Positions 23,014 to 31,230 of a stretch of 64,000 nucleotides of DNA are shown here, piece by piece. A model generated the notes under the pieces. It searched no databases. It had not been told where the DNA came from and saw only the letters and a list, made by a program, of their open reading frames with translations. Every line of letters starts with the position of its first letter. Position 1 is the first letter of the stretch. The stretch lies in assembly GCA_029959615.1 (NCBI GenBank), contig JASCOD010000001.1, positions 868,001 through 932,000 of the forward strand, read 5' to 3'. The translations under genes were made by a program, and so were the position numbers. Source of the DNA: Flavobacteriaceae bacterium PS02338 (GTDB taxonomy: Bacteria > Bacteroidota > Bacteroidia > Sphingobacteriales > Sphingobacteriaceae).

Positions 23014-24792
23014 CTATTTAAACCAAGTAGCTAAATGATAAATATAGTCTTCTAGCGTTTGGCCTTCGGGAATGGTTAGCTTTTGTTTTAACCGTCGCTT
23101 GCTTTTGCCCACGCTTTCTTTACTAATGCCAAGCATGTTAGCCATTTGCCTATCGTTCAATTTTAAACAAATTAAACTGGCTATGCGCTCTTCGGCAGGG
23201 GTAATGTTCGGAATTACAAATTCTAGCCTGGTATAAAACGTAGGATAGGCATTATTAACCATTTCCTTGAATTTGATCAGCTCTTGTTCAGTTAGCAGAA
23301 TGTATTTTAATAAAGGATTTTCATGCGGTTCTTCTTCAGAGAATGGTTTTTGGGGCTTTATCAGTTTCGATAAATCGTAAATTATCCGATCTTTCTCTAA
23401 AATGTTCTTGCTAAAATCTTCCACCCGCTTTCTAGCTATGAGCAGTTCTTTTTCTGCTTCTTGCTGTTTCACCAGAAGCTTCATTTTTTGATATTTTGCG
23501 CTCGCCACCTTTCTTTTGTAAATCAGCACACCAATGATCAATAAGAGCACAGCGCTGGTAATCACAAAATTTCGAACCAATTTTTGAAAGCTAAGTTCTT
23601 TATCTTTCAGTTCGACATCATTTTGCAAATCTTCAAATGATAGTTCGAATTTTAATTTGTCGTTTTCTAAAGAGTTTAGCCATGTGCTGCGTTTGTCTCT
23701 AGCTTGCTCGTAAATTTTAAAATATTTTATTGCGCTATCAGCCTGGTTTAATTTTGTAAAACTTTTAGCAATGCCATGTAATGCCAAAATCTGCTCATCA
23801 TTTAAATTGAATCTTAGGGCGTATTGATAGCCTCTTTTCCATCCATCGATAGCGCTTTGATAGCGTTGGTGGTTGTAGTTTACCGAGGCTAAGATGTTTT
23901 CGCCAATGGTAATGTTTATAGTGTCTTTTAAAACTTTAACGCTATCTAAATAGTTCCTCACTAAAGGGACACCTGCAATTTCATTTCCTTTTAAAATTAA
24001 AGACTGTCCAATTCTTCCTTTTGCAATTGCGGTCCAAATGCGCTGCATGATGTGGGAATCAAACTGGTATTTAGCGAGCATGTTTAACATTTGTTGGTAG
24101 TAAAAAATACCACTATCAGGTTTGTGCAGTTTAATGTAATTTGCACCAATAATATCATGCTGGAAGATATAGTCCATGGTGTCTTTTTTCTTAGCGTATT
24201 TCATAAATGCCAAAGACTGCTTCCCATAATAAATACTTTCCTCGTGTTTGTCTGCACGGTATAAGGCAGAACTTAAATTGAAATACCTGTTCTGATCATA
24301 TTCGAAATATTTAACACCTACCTTTTGCTGTAGTAAAATAGATTTGATGTTATAGAGTAAGAAGATATTGTCGTTCCAATAGTTAACTGAAGCATAAAGT
24401 GCAAACAGTTCGGATTTAAGCTGGTCGTCTTTAAGTTTGTAGGCTAATTTTATAGACTGAGAAATCTTCTCTTGGTCTAGTTGAGTAATTTGCTGACTGT
24501 AAGAGATCTTTCCCCGCACCTCGTAAATTGTTAGTCTTGCTCTTAGTCTATCATTTGGGTTTTTCTTTAGATAGCTTTCAAATTCGGCAACAGTTTTTTG
24601 CTGAAGATGATATTGATTTGGATTGTTTTTTAATCGTAAAGGAACATAAGTTGCTTCGGCTATTCTAGTTTGGCTGGTGTCGCTTACTTCCCAAGCTTTG
24701 ATCAATGGGGCAATATTTACGGATTGTGCTTTTAGTATGGAAGGCCATAGCATCAATAATGTAAAACATATTTGAATTCCGAAGCGAGTCAT
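23014..24792 (-). CDS. Membrane-anchored TPR protein with C-terminal helix-turn-helix
   Basis: The 592-residue product has the same architecture as 14106-15821. A signal segment (MTRFGIQICFTLLMLWPSILKAQ) is followed by TPR-like helices to about 390, a transmembrane helix at about 410-430 (NFVITSAVLLLIIGVLIYK), a coiled coil, and a C-terminal HTH (TPAEERIASLICLKLNDRQMANMLGISKESVGKSKRRLKQKL). A longer frame begins at 24810, but a TATATTTG promoter element at 24808-24815 overlaps that start, so the Met at 24792 is preferred. It is probably a sensor-regulator for nearby surface genes; the target is not shown by the sequence. Confidence 0.83.
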   Translation of the reverse strand: MTRFGIQICFTLLMLWPSILKAQSVNIAPLIKAWEVSDTSQTRIAEATYVPLRLKNNPNQYHLQQKTVAEFESYLKKNPNDRLRARLTIYEVRGKISYSQQITQLDQEKISQSIKLAYKLKDDQLKSELFALYASVNYWNDNIFLLYNIKSILLQQKVGVKYFEYDQNRYFNLSSALYRADKHEESIYYGKQSLAFMKYAKKKDTMDYIFQHDIIGANYIKLHKPDSGIFYYQQMLNMLAKYQFDSHIMQRIWTAIAKGRIGQSLILKGNEIAGVPLVRNYLDSVKVLKDTINITIGENILASVNYNHQRYQSAIDGWKRGYQYALRFNLNDEQILALHGIAKSFTKLNQADSAIKYFKIYEQARDKRSTWLNSLENDKLKFELSFEDLQNDVELKDKELSFQKLVRNFVITSAVLLLIIGVLIYKRKVASAKYQKMKLLVKQQEAEKELLIARKRVEDFSKNILEKDRIIYDLSKLIKPQKPFSEEEPHENPLLKYILLTEQELIKFKEMVNNAYPTFYTRLEFVIPNITPAEERIASLICLKLNDRQMANMLGISKESVGKSKRRLKQKLTIPEGQTLEDYIYHLATWFK

Positions 24793-24807
24793 GGATAAAG
24801 GGTAACT

Positions 24808-24815
24808 CAAATATA
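24808..24815 (-). promoter_or_regulatory. -7 element TATATTTG for the TPR/HTH regulator
   Basis: On the minus strand TATATTTG matches TAnnTTTG. Transcription would begin near 24801, about 8 nt before the chosen start codon at 24792. This decides against the upstream Met at 24810. Confidence 0.5.
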
Positions 24816-24934
24816 ATGGAAATCTAGATAGAAAACGCTTTTGGTTTAGCTGCCTGAAAGCTGGATTGATAGATGGGTGGTCAAAATCTCACATCTCGTA
24901 TCTCAATATCACATCTATTTCTTATTTTGCACCA

Positions 24935-26080
24935 ATGCAGTTTAAAGAGATTATTGGACAAGAGGATGTAAAGCAACACTTATTGCAAACCGTAGCGGAA
25001 AACAGGGTTAGCCATGCGCAACTTTTTCTTTCGCCGCAGGGAAGTGGGGCTTTGCCTTTGGCTATTGCCTACGCCCAATACATCAACTGCCAACAAAAAA
25101 CCGCTCAAGATAGCTGTGGCGAATGTACTTCTTGTCGTAAGTACGAACGTTTAATCCATCCCGATTTACATTTTTCTTATCCATTCTTTGCTTCAAAGGA
25201 TGTGAAGATAGCCACTGATGTAGTGGAAGAATGGCGGAATATGGTGCTAGAAAATCCTTATTTCGATTTGGATATCTGGCGTTCTAAGTTAAGTGCGGAT
25301 AACAAGCAGGCCAACATCAACATTGCCGAAGCACACGATATCATCAAGAAGTTGAGTTATAAAGCGTTCGAGGCAGAAACGAAGGTGCTGATCATGTGGT
25401 TGCCCGAGTTTTTAGATAGAGAAGGAAATGCATTGCTTAAAATTATCGAAGAACCACCTGCAAATACACTTTTTATCCTAGTGGCACAAAATCAGGAGCA
25501 AATTCTAACCACTATTTTATCTCGTACACAAATTGTTAAAATACCAAAGCTGGCAGATGAAGTGGTGAAGCAGTATTTGATTGACAAGGCTAATCTTTCA
25601 GCTCATCAAGCGGAAGAATATAGTTTTTTGGCCGATGGGAACTTGATTGAGGCCAATGCTTTACTGGCCGATCAAGTGAATAACAACGCAGGGTATTTTT
25701 CGGAATGGTTGCGAATGGCCTATAGCAATAGGGTGCCAGATATGATGGCTTTTACCGAGACCGCTGCCAGTTGGGGAAGAGAGAACCAGAAAAATTATAT
25801 CAAATACGGGATTAACTTTTTACGCGAGTGCGGTTTAATTCTTAGTGGAGCTGAAGTTTTAGTAAAACTGCCTCCTCAGCACCTAGAAGTGGCTAAAAAA
25901 TTATCGGGTGTACTTAATATGCCAATTGTAGAGGCATTGATTAATGAGTTAGAAAAGGCACATTATCATATCGAACGTAATGCGAATCCGAAAATTCTCT
26001 TTTTAGATGTATCTTTACAACTGGTAAAAATCATAAAATTTAAAACGCTCCCGAAAGGGACTCAATATATATACACGTAA
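24935..26080 (+). CDS. holB: DNA polymerase III delta-prime subunit
   Basis: The 381-residue product starts MQFKEIIGQEDVKQHLLQTV and carries clamp-loader features: VSHAQLFLSPQGSGALPLA (a P-loop region without the canonical GKT, as in delta-prime), a zinc module CGECTSCRKYERLIHPDLHF, VLIMWLPEFLDREGNALLKIIEEPP and ILSRTQIVKIP. An in-frame ATG at 24866 would add 23 residues of unrelated sequence, so 24935 is chosen. The ricT gene follows 1 bp later, and gldH comes after that, a neighbourhood I associate with Bacteroidota. Confidence 0.93.
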   Translation: MQFKEIIGQEDVKQHLLQTVAENRVSHAQLFLSPQGSGALPLAIAYAQYINCQQKTAQDSCGECTSCRKYERLIHPDLHFSYPFFASKDVKIATDVVEEWRNMVLENPYFDLDIWRSKLSADNKQANINIAEAHDIIKKLSYKAFEAETKVLIMWLPEFLDREGNALLKIIEEPPANTLFILVAQNQEQILTTILSRTQIVKIPKLADEVVKQYLIDKANLSAHQAEEYSFLADGNLIEANALLADQVNNNAGYFSEWLRMAYSNRVPDMMAFTETAASWGRENQKNYIKYGINFLRECGLILSGAEVLVKLPPQHLEVAKKLSGVLNMPIVEALINELEKAHYHIERNANPKILFLDVSLQLVKIIKFKTLPKGTQYIYT

Positions 26081-26081
26081 T

Positions 26082-27629
26082 ATGGGATGTGGAAGTTGTT
26101 CAACGGGAGGTGGTTGCGCCCCTGCTGGCTGCAAAAGTAACGGCGCTTGCCTTACTGGAGGATGCCAAAAAATGGAAGTATACGACTGGCTGTCTAATTT
26201 AGATATGCCATCTAATTATAAACCTTTTCCAATTATCGAAGTTAAGTTTAAAGGCTCTAGAAAAGAGTTTTTCGTTAATAACGATGATATTTATTTGGAA
26301 ATTGGTGAGCTCATTGCCGTTGAAGGTCCAACCGGAGGATATGATATTGGGCACGTTTCGCTTACCGGTGAATTAGTGCGTACGCAATTGAAGCGTAGAA
26401 AAACACCTATCGATCAGGTTACTCGTAAAGTTTATAGAAAAGCTACGGAAGCTGATGTAGAAAAATGGAAGATAGCTAAAGGTTTAGAGTGGGAAACCAT
26501 GCACAAAGCCCGTACGTTGGCTTTAGATTTAAAGCTTTCCATGAAAATTAGCGATGTAGACTATCAAGGAGATAGAACAAAAGCTACTTTCTTCTATACG
26601 GCAGAAGGCAGGGTAGATTTTAGGGAGTTGATCAAAAAAATGGCAGAGACGTTTCGTATTCGTATAGAAATGCGCCAAATTGGGATGCGTCAAGAAGCTG
26701 GACGTTTGGGTGGTATTGGTTCTTGTGGTCGCGAATTGTGCTGCTCTACTTGGTTAACCAACTTTAAAACCGTTTCTACAGCAGCAGCCCGTTACCAAAA
26801 TTTATCGCTAAATACCCTAAAACTTGCCGGACAATGCGGTAAGTTAAAGTGTTGCTTAAACTACGAGTTAGATACCTATTTGGATGCGCTGAAAGATATT
26901 CCAGATAGAATTGAATCGTTACAAACGGAAGTTGGCGTTGCTCGTCATCAAAAAACAGATATCTTCAAGAAGTTGATGTGGTTCAGTTATGCTAATCAAG
27001 AAGATTGGATTCCACTAAAAGTTGACCGTGTGAAAGAAATCATGGCAATGAATAAACGCGGTGAAAAACCAAGCAACTTAAAAGATGAAGCTGTTGAACT
27101 GAAAACAACTGCCGTTGTAGAAAAAGTTCACGATTATGAGAATGTAGTTGGTCAGGATAGTTTAACACGTTTAGACGATAAAAACCGTAATAAAAACAAT
27201 CGTAGCCGTAATAACAACAACCGAAATGATAGGGAGCGTGGAGAACGTGGAGAGCGTGATAGAAATAGACCTCAATCTAATCAAGGTGGTGGAAGCGAGA
27301 ATGGCGGCAATAGAAATGGACAGGCTGCATCGAAGAATAGAGAAAAGCAGCAGAACCAAAATAGACCGCAACAGCAGAAATCTCAAGATAAACCTCAGCA
27401 GGAGCAAAATCAGAGAAATCAACCTAAGCAAGAAAATAGGCCTCAACAGAATCAAAGGCCACAACAAAAGCCTGTAGAAGCTAAATCGAACGATAATGCA
27501 CCTAAGCCTCAAGCGGAAGGTGGAAATCCAGAGCAAAAACGTAACAACAGGAATAGAAATAAAAACCGTAATAGGAATAAGGAACAAGGAGCAAAGAATA
27601 ACGACCAAGGACCAAAACCAAATGAATAA
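26082..27629 (+). CDS. ricT: PSP1-domain protein RicT (YaaT family)
   Basis: The 515-residue product begins with a cysteine-rich MGCGSCSTGGGCAPAGCKSN stretch. The PSP1 domain follows (about 45-280), with GYDIGHVSLTGELV, MRQIGMRQEAGRLGGIGSCG, RELCCSTWLTNFK and AGQCGKLKCCLNYE, where the cysteines may hold Fe-S clusters as in Bacillus RicT. The last 150 residues are low complexity, rich in Asn, Gln and Arg, and probably disordered and RNA-binding. In Firmicutes the Ric complex affects RNA processing; its role in Bacteroidota is less clear. It lies between holB and gldH. Confidence 0.88.
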   Translation: MGCGSCSTGGGCAPAGCKSNGACLTGGCQKMEVYDWLSNLDMPSNYKPFPIIEVKFKGSRKEFFVNNDDIYLEIGELIAVEGPTGGYDIGHVSLTGELVRTQLKRRKTPIDQVTRKVYRKATEADVEKWKIAKGLEWETMHKARTLALDLKLSMKISDVDYQGDRTKATFFYTAEGRVDFRELIKKMAETFRIRIEMRQIGMRQEAGRLGGIGSCGRELCCSTWLTNFKTVSTAAARYQNLSLNTLKLAGQCGKLKCCLNYELDTYLDALKDIPDRIESLQTEVGVARHQKTDIFKKLMWFSYANQEDWIPLKVDRVKEIMAMNKRGEKPSNLKDEAVELKTTAVVEKVHDYENVVGQDSLTRLDDKNRNKNNRSRNNNNRNDRERGERGERDRNRPQSNQGGGSENGGNRNGQAASKNREKQQNQNRPQQQKSQDKPQQEQNQRNQPKQENRPQQNQRPQQKPVEAKSNDNAPKPQAEGGNPEQKRNNRNRNKNRNRNKEQGAKNNDQGPKPNE

Positions 27630-27649
27630 TAAGGTTGAGTGTAACGAAA

Positions 27650-27718
27650 TCCCGATGCTTCGGGAAACAAGGAGTAAAGACCTCCCTTTTGACGTCATTG
27701 CGAGGAACGAAGCAATCT
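27650..27718. repeat. Dispersed repeat insert between ricT and gldH
   Basis: The hairpin TCCCGATGCTTCGGGA (27650-27665) is followed by GTCATTGCGAGGAACGAAGC (from 27694), both common dispersed repeat sequences in this kind of genome. The insert ends 20 bp before the gldH start and may have replaced its native upstream region. The hairpin may also end the ricT transcript. Confidence 0.7.
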
Positions 27719-27738
27719 TTTTTGTTAAAAAGACACTG

Positions 27739-28182
27739 ATGTTTATAGCCTTCTTTAGCTTTTTACTTACCTTTTCATCCTGCAATTTCAATTCGGTAGT
27801 TGATACCAATCAAAGCATTGAAGATAACCAATGGTTGTATGCCAATGCAGCGAAGGCTGAGTTCGAGATTACTGATGTGACGAAGCCTTATCAAGTGAAC
27901 TTTAAACTTCGTATCAACACTGATTACAGGTACGCTAATTTGTTTGTGTTGACGACTTTTAAGAATGCCAAGAGTCGTAAAAAGGTTCGGTATCAGTTTA
28001 AATTGGCTAAAGGAGACGGTCAATGGCTAGGTAAAGGTTCTGGAGATTTATATAGTTATTCATTTCCTTTGCTTAAAAATCATCGCTTTGCTGATACAGG
28101 AAAATATAGCATTGAAATAGAGCAGAATATGCGAGATAACCCACTGGTAGGCATAAGTGATGTGGGTATTGAAGTGAAGTAA
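27739..28182 (+). CDS. gldH: Gliding motility lipoprotein GldH
   Basis: The 147-residue product is a lipoprotein: MFIAFFSFLLTFSSC with the lipobox cysteine at residue 15. The mature part has the GldH pattern (SIEDNQWLYANAAKAEFEITD, then a jelly-roll-like body with YRYANLFVLTTF and FPLLKNHRFADTGKYSIEIEQNMRDNPL). GldH is a membrane lipoprotein needed for Bacteroidota gliding and linked to T9SS. The frame is open far upstream through a repeat insert. I choose the ATG at 27739, but the usual basic n-region (VKKT) lies just before it with no good start codon, so the start is uncertain. Confidence 0.85.
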   Translation: MFIAFFSFLLTFSSCNFNSVVDTNQSIEDNQWLYANAAKAEFEITDVTKPYQVNFKLRINTDYRYANLFVLTTFKNAKSRKKVRYQFKLAKGDGQWLGKGSGDLYSYSFPLLKNHRFADTGKYSIEIEQNMRDNPLVGISDVGIEVK

Positions 28183-28402
28183 TTTGCGATTTACGAATTT
28201 AGAATTACGATTTCACACATGTTGCATAATAAAACTTAGGTTACTGTTTGAATCGTTTAATTGGTTAATTGAAAATTGTATCTTGATTAAATTAATTGCT
28301 AAATTGTTGAAAGGTTATAATGTTGAGCAATGATTTTATCATTCAAAACCGAAAGAAGTGAGTTCATCGAAGATAATTCACTCATTTAATCATTAATTGT
28401 AT

Positions 28403-29593
28403 ATGAGAAAGAGATTATTGGCAGCTTGCCTGCTACTGGTAACATTTTCGGTTAATGCTGCCGAAATCAAATTTTTAGAAAACCCCATTTGGACTTCCGT
28501 GCTTGAAAAAGCAAAAAAGGAGAATAAAATCATTTTCTTAGATGCTTACGCTACTTGGTGTGGCCCTTGTAAACAGATGGATGCAGAAACCTACACCAAT
28601 CAGGCAGTGGCCGATTTCTATAACGCTAATTTCATCAACGTAAAATACGATATGGAGAAAGGGGAAGGTGCCATGCTTGCAGATCGCTATTACGTTTCAG
28701 CTTACCCAAATTTAGTTTTCATCAATCCAGAAGGAGTAATGTTGCATAAAGGCGTAGGTTTCTTGGCTGCGGATGAATTTTTGGCTTTAGCTAAAACCGC
28801 AACAAATCCAGAAACGCAATATTATACCTTAAAAAAGAGCGCTTCAAAACTAAATAATGCCCAATTTTTAAAGTTTGCAAAACAAGCGGTAGAACTACAG
28901 GATGAAGATTTTGGTTATATCAGCAAAGATTTCTTGGCTGCAAAAGCAGATATCTTAGGCGATGCTGACCTTGTGGACTTAGTGATGAACTATGCTTTTG
29001 TATTACCTAAAGAGAAGGATTTGACTTACTTTTCGGCGAATAAAAGTAAAATCATTAAGGAGGGCAAATATACGGAGGATGATTTTGAAGAGCGTTTAGT
29101 AAGTTTAGCTATTCAGTTTGCACTATCGGAAGAGGTTCAGGTTACTGAGGAGATGGATTTCGAAGCCATTAAGAAGATTTTAGATAAGTACGTTCCAGAG
29201 CGTTCATTTTTCGTATACAATTATTTCAAAACGCAGTATTATTTAGAGAACAAAGAAATGGAGCCCGCTTTCGCTGCGTTTAGCGAGATTTTGAACAATC
29301 CTACAAAAGTCGGCTACCAGCAGGTATGTAATGCCATGATGGGCTTTGGTCCAATTTTGTTTGAGGAAGGCAAGCTAGATGCTTATTTGGAGAAATTCAA
29401 TGCCATTCCAGTTCCTTCTAAAGAAAAAGAGTTGGCGTATTTGAAAGATTTCGTAAAGGCTATTATCTACATTAAGACCAAGCAAACTGCAAAGTTTAAA
29501 GAAATCGCAAATGCAATGCTAGCAAGTTCTACTACACCAGAAGATGTAAAGAAGGACTTGAGGTTGGCTTTACAGAATAAGGGAACTAATTAA
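28403..29593 (+). CDS. Secreted thioredoxin-fold protein
   Basis: The 396-residue product has a signal peptide (MRKRLLAACLLLVTFSVNAA). A thioredoxin-like domain follows with the CGPC active site (ATWCGPCKQMDAETY, about residue 52) and YYVSAYPNLVFINPEG with the cis-Pro. The C-terminal 230 residues are helical repeats of unknown role. It is probably a periplasmic disulfide oxidoreductase. A TTG at 28397 is in frame, but the ATG at 28403 starts the signal peptide properly. The 220-bp upstream gap holds no other feature. Confidence 0.88.
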   Translation: MRKRLLAACLLLVTFSVNAAEIKFLENPIWTSVLEKAKKENKIIFLDAYATWCGPCKQMDAETYTNQAVADFYNANFINVKYDMEKGEGAMLADRYYVSAYPNLVFINPEGVMLHKGVGFLAADEFLALAKTATNPETQYYTLKKSASKLNNAQFLKFAKQAVELQDEDFGYISKDFLAAKADILGDADLVDLVMNYAFVLPKEKDLTYFSANKSKIIKEGKYTEDDFEERLVSLAIQFALSEEVQVTEEMDFEAIKKILDKYVPERSFFVYNYFKTQYYLENKEMEPAFAAFSEILNNPTKVGYQQVCNAMMGFGPILFEEGKLDAYLEKFNAIPVPSKEKELAYLKDFVKAIIYIKTKQTAKFKEIANAMLASSTTPEDVKKDLRLALQNKGTN

Positions 29594-29765
29594 GTTAAAA
29601 GATTGGTTAATCGGTGAACTGTTGTAATTGGTTAATTGTATTACCTCATTATCGTTAATAGTCCTTTTCTCTCCCTTTTGGGAGAACCGTAGTGAAACGA
29701 AGCTCATTGATACTTTTAAAAAAGAGTAAGAATTTTATCAATAGATGCCGAAGGCAGATAGGGGC

Positions 29766-31067
29766 TTACAACAATGGTAACAACTGCTCTAAGGCCATCC
29801 CTCTACTTCCTTTTAAAAGAATAAGCGATTCTTTCCAGTCTTGTGTTTGAATAAACTCCGCAGCTTCGTTTCTTGTTGCAAAGAAGTGTGCTTTAGAGTT
29901 GTCTTTAGCACTATAAAAATGTTGGCCTACAAATATTAGCGTCTCAATTTCGTTTTTAAGCGCCAGTTCTATAATACGCTGATGCTGTGCAGCAGATTCA
30001 TCGCCTAATTCAAACATATCTCCCAAAATGGCAACCTTCTTAGTGGAGGTGAGGCTGTTTAAATTGGTAATTGCTGCGGCCATACTGCTTGGATTGGCAT
30101 TGTAGAAGTCGCAGATAACCGTATTGTTTTCAGTTTTGGTCAACTGAGAGCGGTTATTGGTCGGGAAGTAATCGGCAAGACCTTTGTTAATCTCTTGAGG
30201 ACTTAATTTAAAGAAACAACCAATGCTGATTGCTGCTAAGATATTTTCGAAATTATAGGTTCCGGTTAAATTAGCTTTGGCTTGGTGAGTGTTGCCGTTA
30301 AAACTCCATTCAAATTTTATAAGAGGATCACTGTGCTTCAATACACCTTGAACGGTTTGCTCTTCAGCGATGTTGTAGCGTACTACGTTTTTAACCCCGG
30401 CTTTGCTTACCATTTCGGTTAGATCTAGGTTAGCGGCATTCACAAAGGCATAGCCATTAGTTTCACTTAAATAGGCGTAAAGCTCGGCTTTTCCCTTTTT
30501 CACACCTTCAAACCCACCAAAGCCCTCTAAATGGGCCATTCCAACATTACTGATCAATCCGTGGGTTGGCTGTGCTATGGTGCATAAAAGCTCAATCTCT
30601 TTCTGGTGGTTGGCACCCATTTCAATTACTGCAATTTCTATGTTATTGGTGATACTCAAAATAGATAATGGAACCCCGATGTGGTTATTCAAATTTCCTT
30701 TGGTAGCGAAAACATGGAAATGTTCGGCCAATACCGCTCTAATCAATTCTTTGGTAGTGGTTTTACCATTACTTCCCGTTAAGCCTATTACAGGAATATT
30801 TAGCTGCTTACGGTGGTGCTTGGCTAGCTCTTGTAAAGTGTTCAGCACCTCATCAACCAAAATGAATCTATCGCCATTGTCAAAATCAGCATTGTCGATA
30901 ATCGCAAAGGCTGCTCCAGCTTCAATGGCTTTTTCTGCAAATTGATTGGCATCAAAATTATCGCCCTTTAAGGCAAAAAATAAACAGCCCTCTGTAATAG
31001 AGCGAGTATCGGTGCAAATTACGGGATGTTTTAAGTAATGCTGATAAAGTTGTTCGATGTTAGCCAT
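29766..31067 (-). CDS. murF: UDP-N-acetylmuramoyl-tripeptide--D-alanyl-D-alanine ligase
   Basis: A 433-residue Mur ligase. It shows the N-terminal substrate domain (VICTDTRSITEGCLFFALKGDNFDANQF), the ATP-binding VIGLTGSNGKTTTKELI, NNHIGVPLSIL, an AVIEMGANHQKEI segment, and the C-terminal CDFYNANPSSMAAAI and ILGDMFELGD. MurF completes the UDP-MurNAc-pentapeptide in the cytoplasm. Length and motifs are standard for the family. It is divergent from the M14 peptidase gene, with an inverted repeat between them. Confidence 0.95.
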   Translation of the reverse strand: MANIEQLYQHYLKHPVICTDTRSITEGCLFFALKGDNFDANQFAEKAIEAGAAFAIIDNADFDNGDRFILVDEVLNTLQELAKHHRKQLNIPVIGLTGSNGKTTTKELIRAVLAEHFHVFATKGNLNNHIGVPLSILSITNNIEIAVIEMGANHQKEIELLCTIAQPTHGLISNVGMAHLEGFGGFEGVKKGKAELYAYLSETNGYAFVNAANLDLTEMVSKAGVKNVVRYNIAEEQTVQGVLKHSDPLIKFEWSFNGNTHQAKANLTGTYNFENILAAISIGCFFKLSPQEINKGLADYFPTNNRSQLTKTENNTVICDFYNANPSSMAAAITNLNSLTSTKKVAILGDMFELGDESAAQHQRIIELALKNEIETLIFVGQHFYSAKDNSKAHFFATRNEAAEFIQTQDWKESLILLKGSRGMALEQLLPLL

Positions 31068-31150
31068 TGCGCCAAGTTGATAAATAGTATCCTGTAAAAT
31101 TACGAATGCTTCAGTGAAATCAAATATTCTTTTAGTAATATTGAGTTGAT

Positions 31151-31215
31151 AGCCGTAGATGCACAGATTTTTTCTTGCGATGTATGTTTCCGTATTAATC
31201 TATGCATCTACGGCT
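31151..31215. repeat. Inverted repeat AGCCGTAGATGCA
   Basis: AGCCGTAGATGCA (31151-31163) and TGCATCTACGGCT (31203-31215) form a perfect 13-bp inverted repeat 39 bp apart. It lies between murF and the M14 peptidase gene and reads like a dispersed repeat rather than a gene-specific operator. Confidence 0.75.
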
Positions 31216-31230
31216 TATAAATAGAGAGGT

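Noticed and set aside
27171..27809. 212-codon minus-strand ORF opposite ricT
   Set aside because: It is antisense to the low-complexity Asn/Arg-rich end of ricT, which creates long open frames without being coding.
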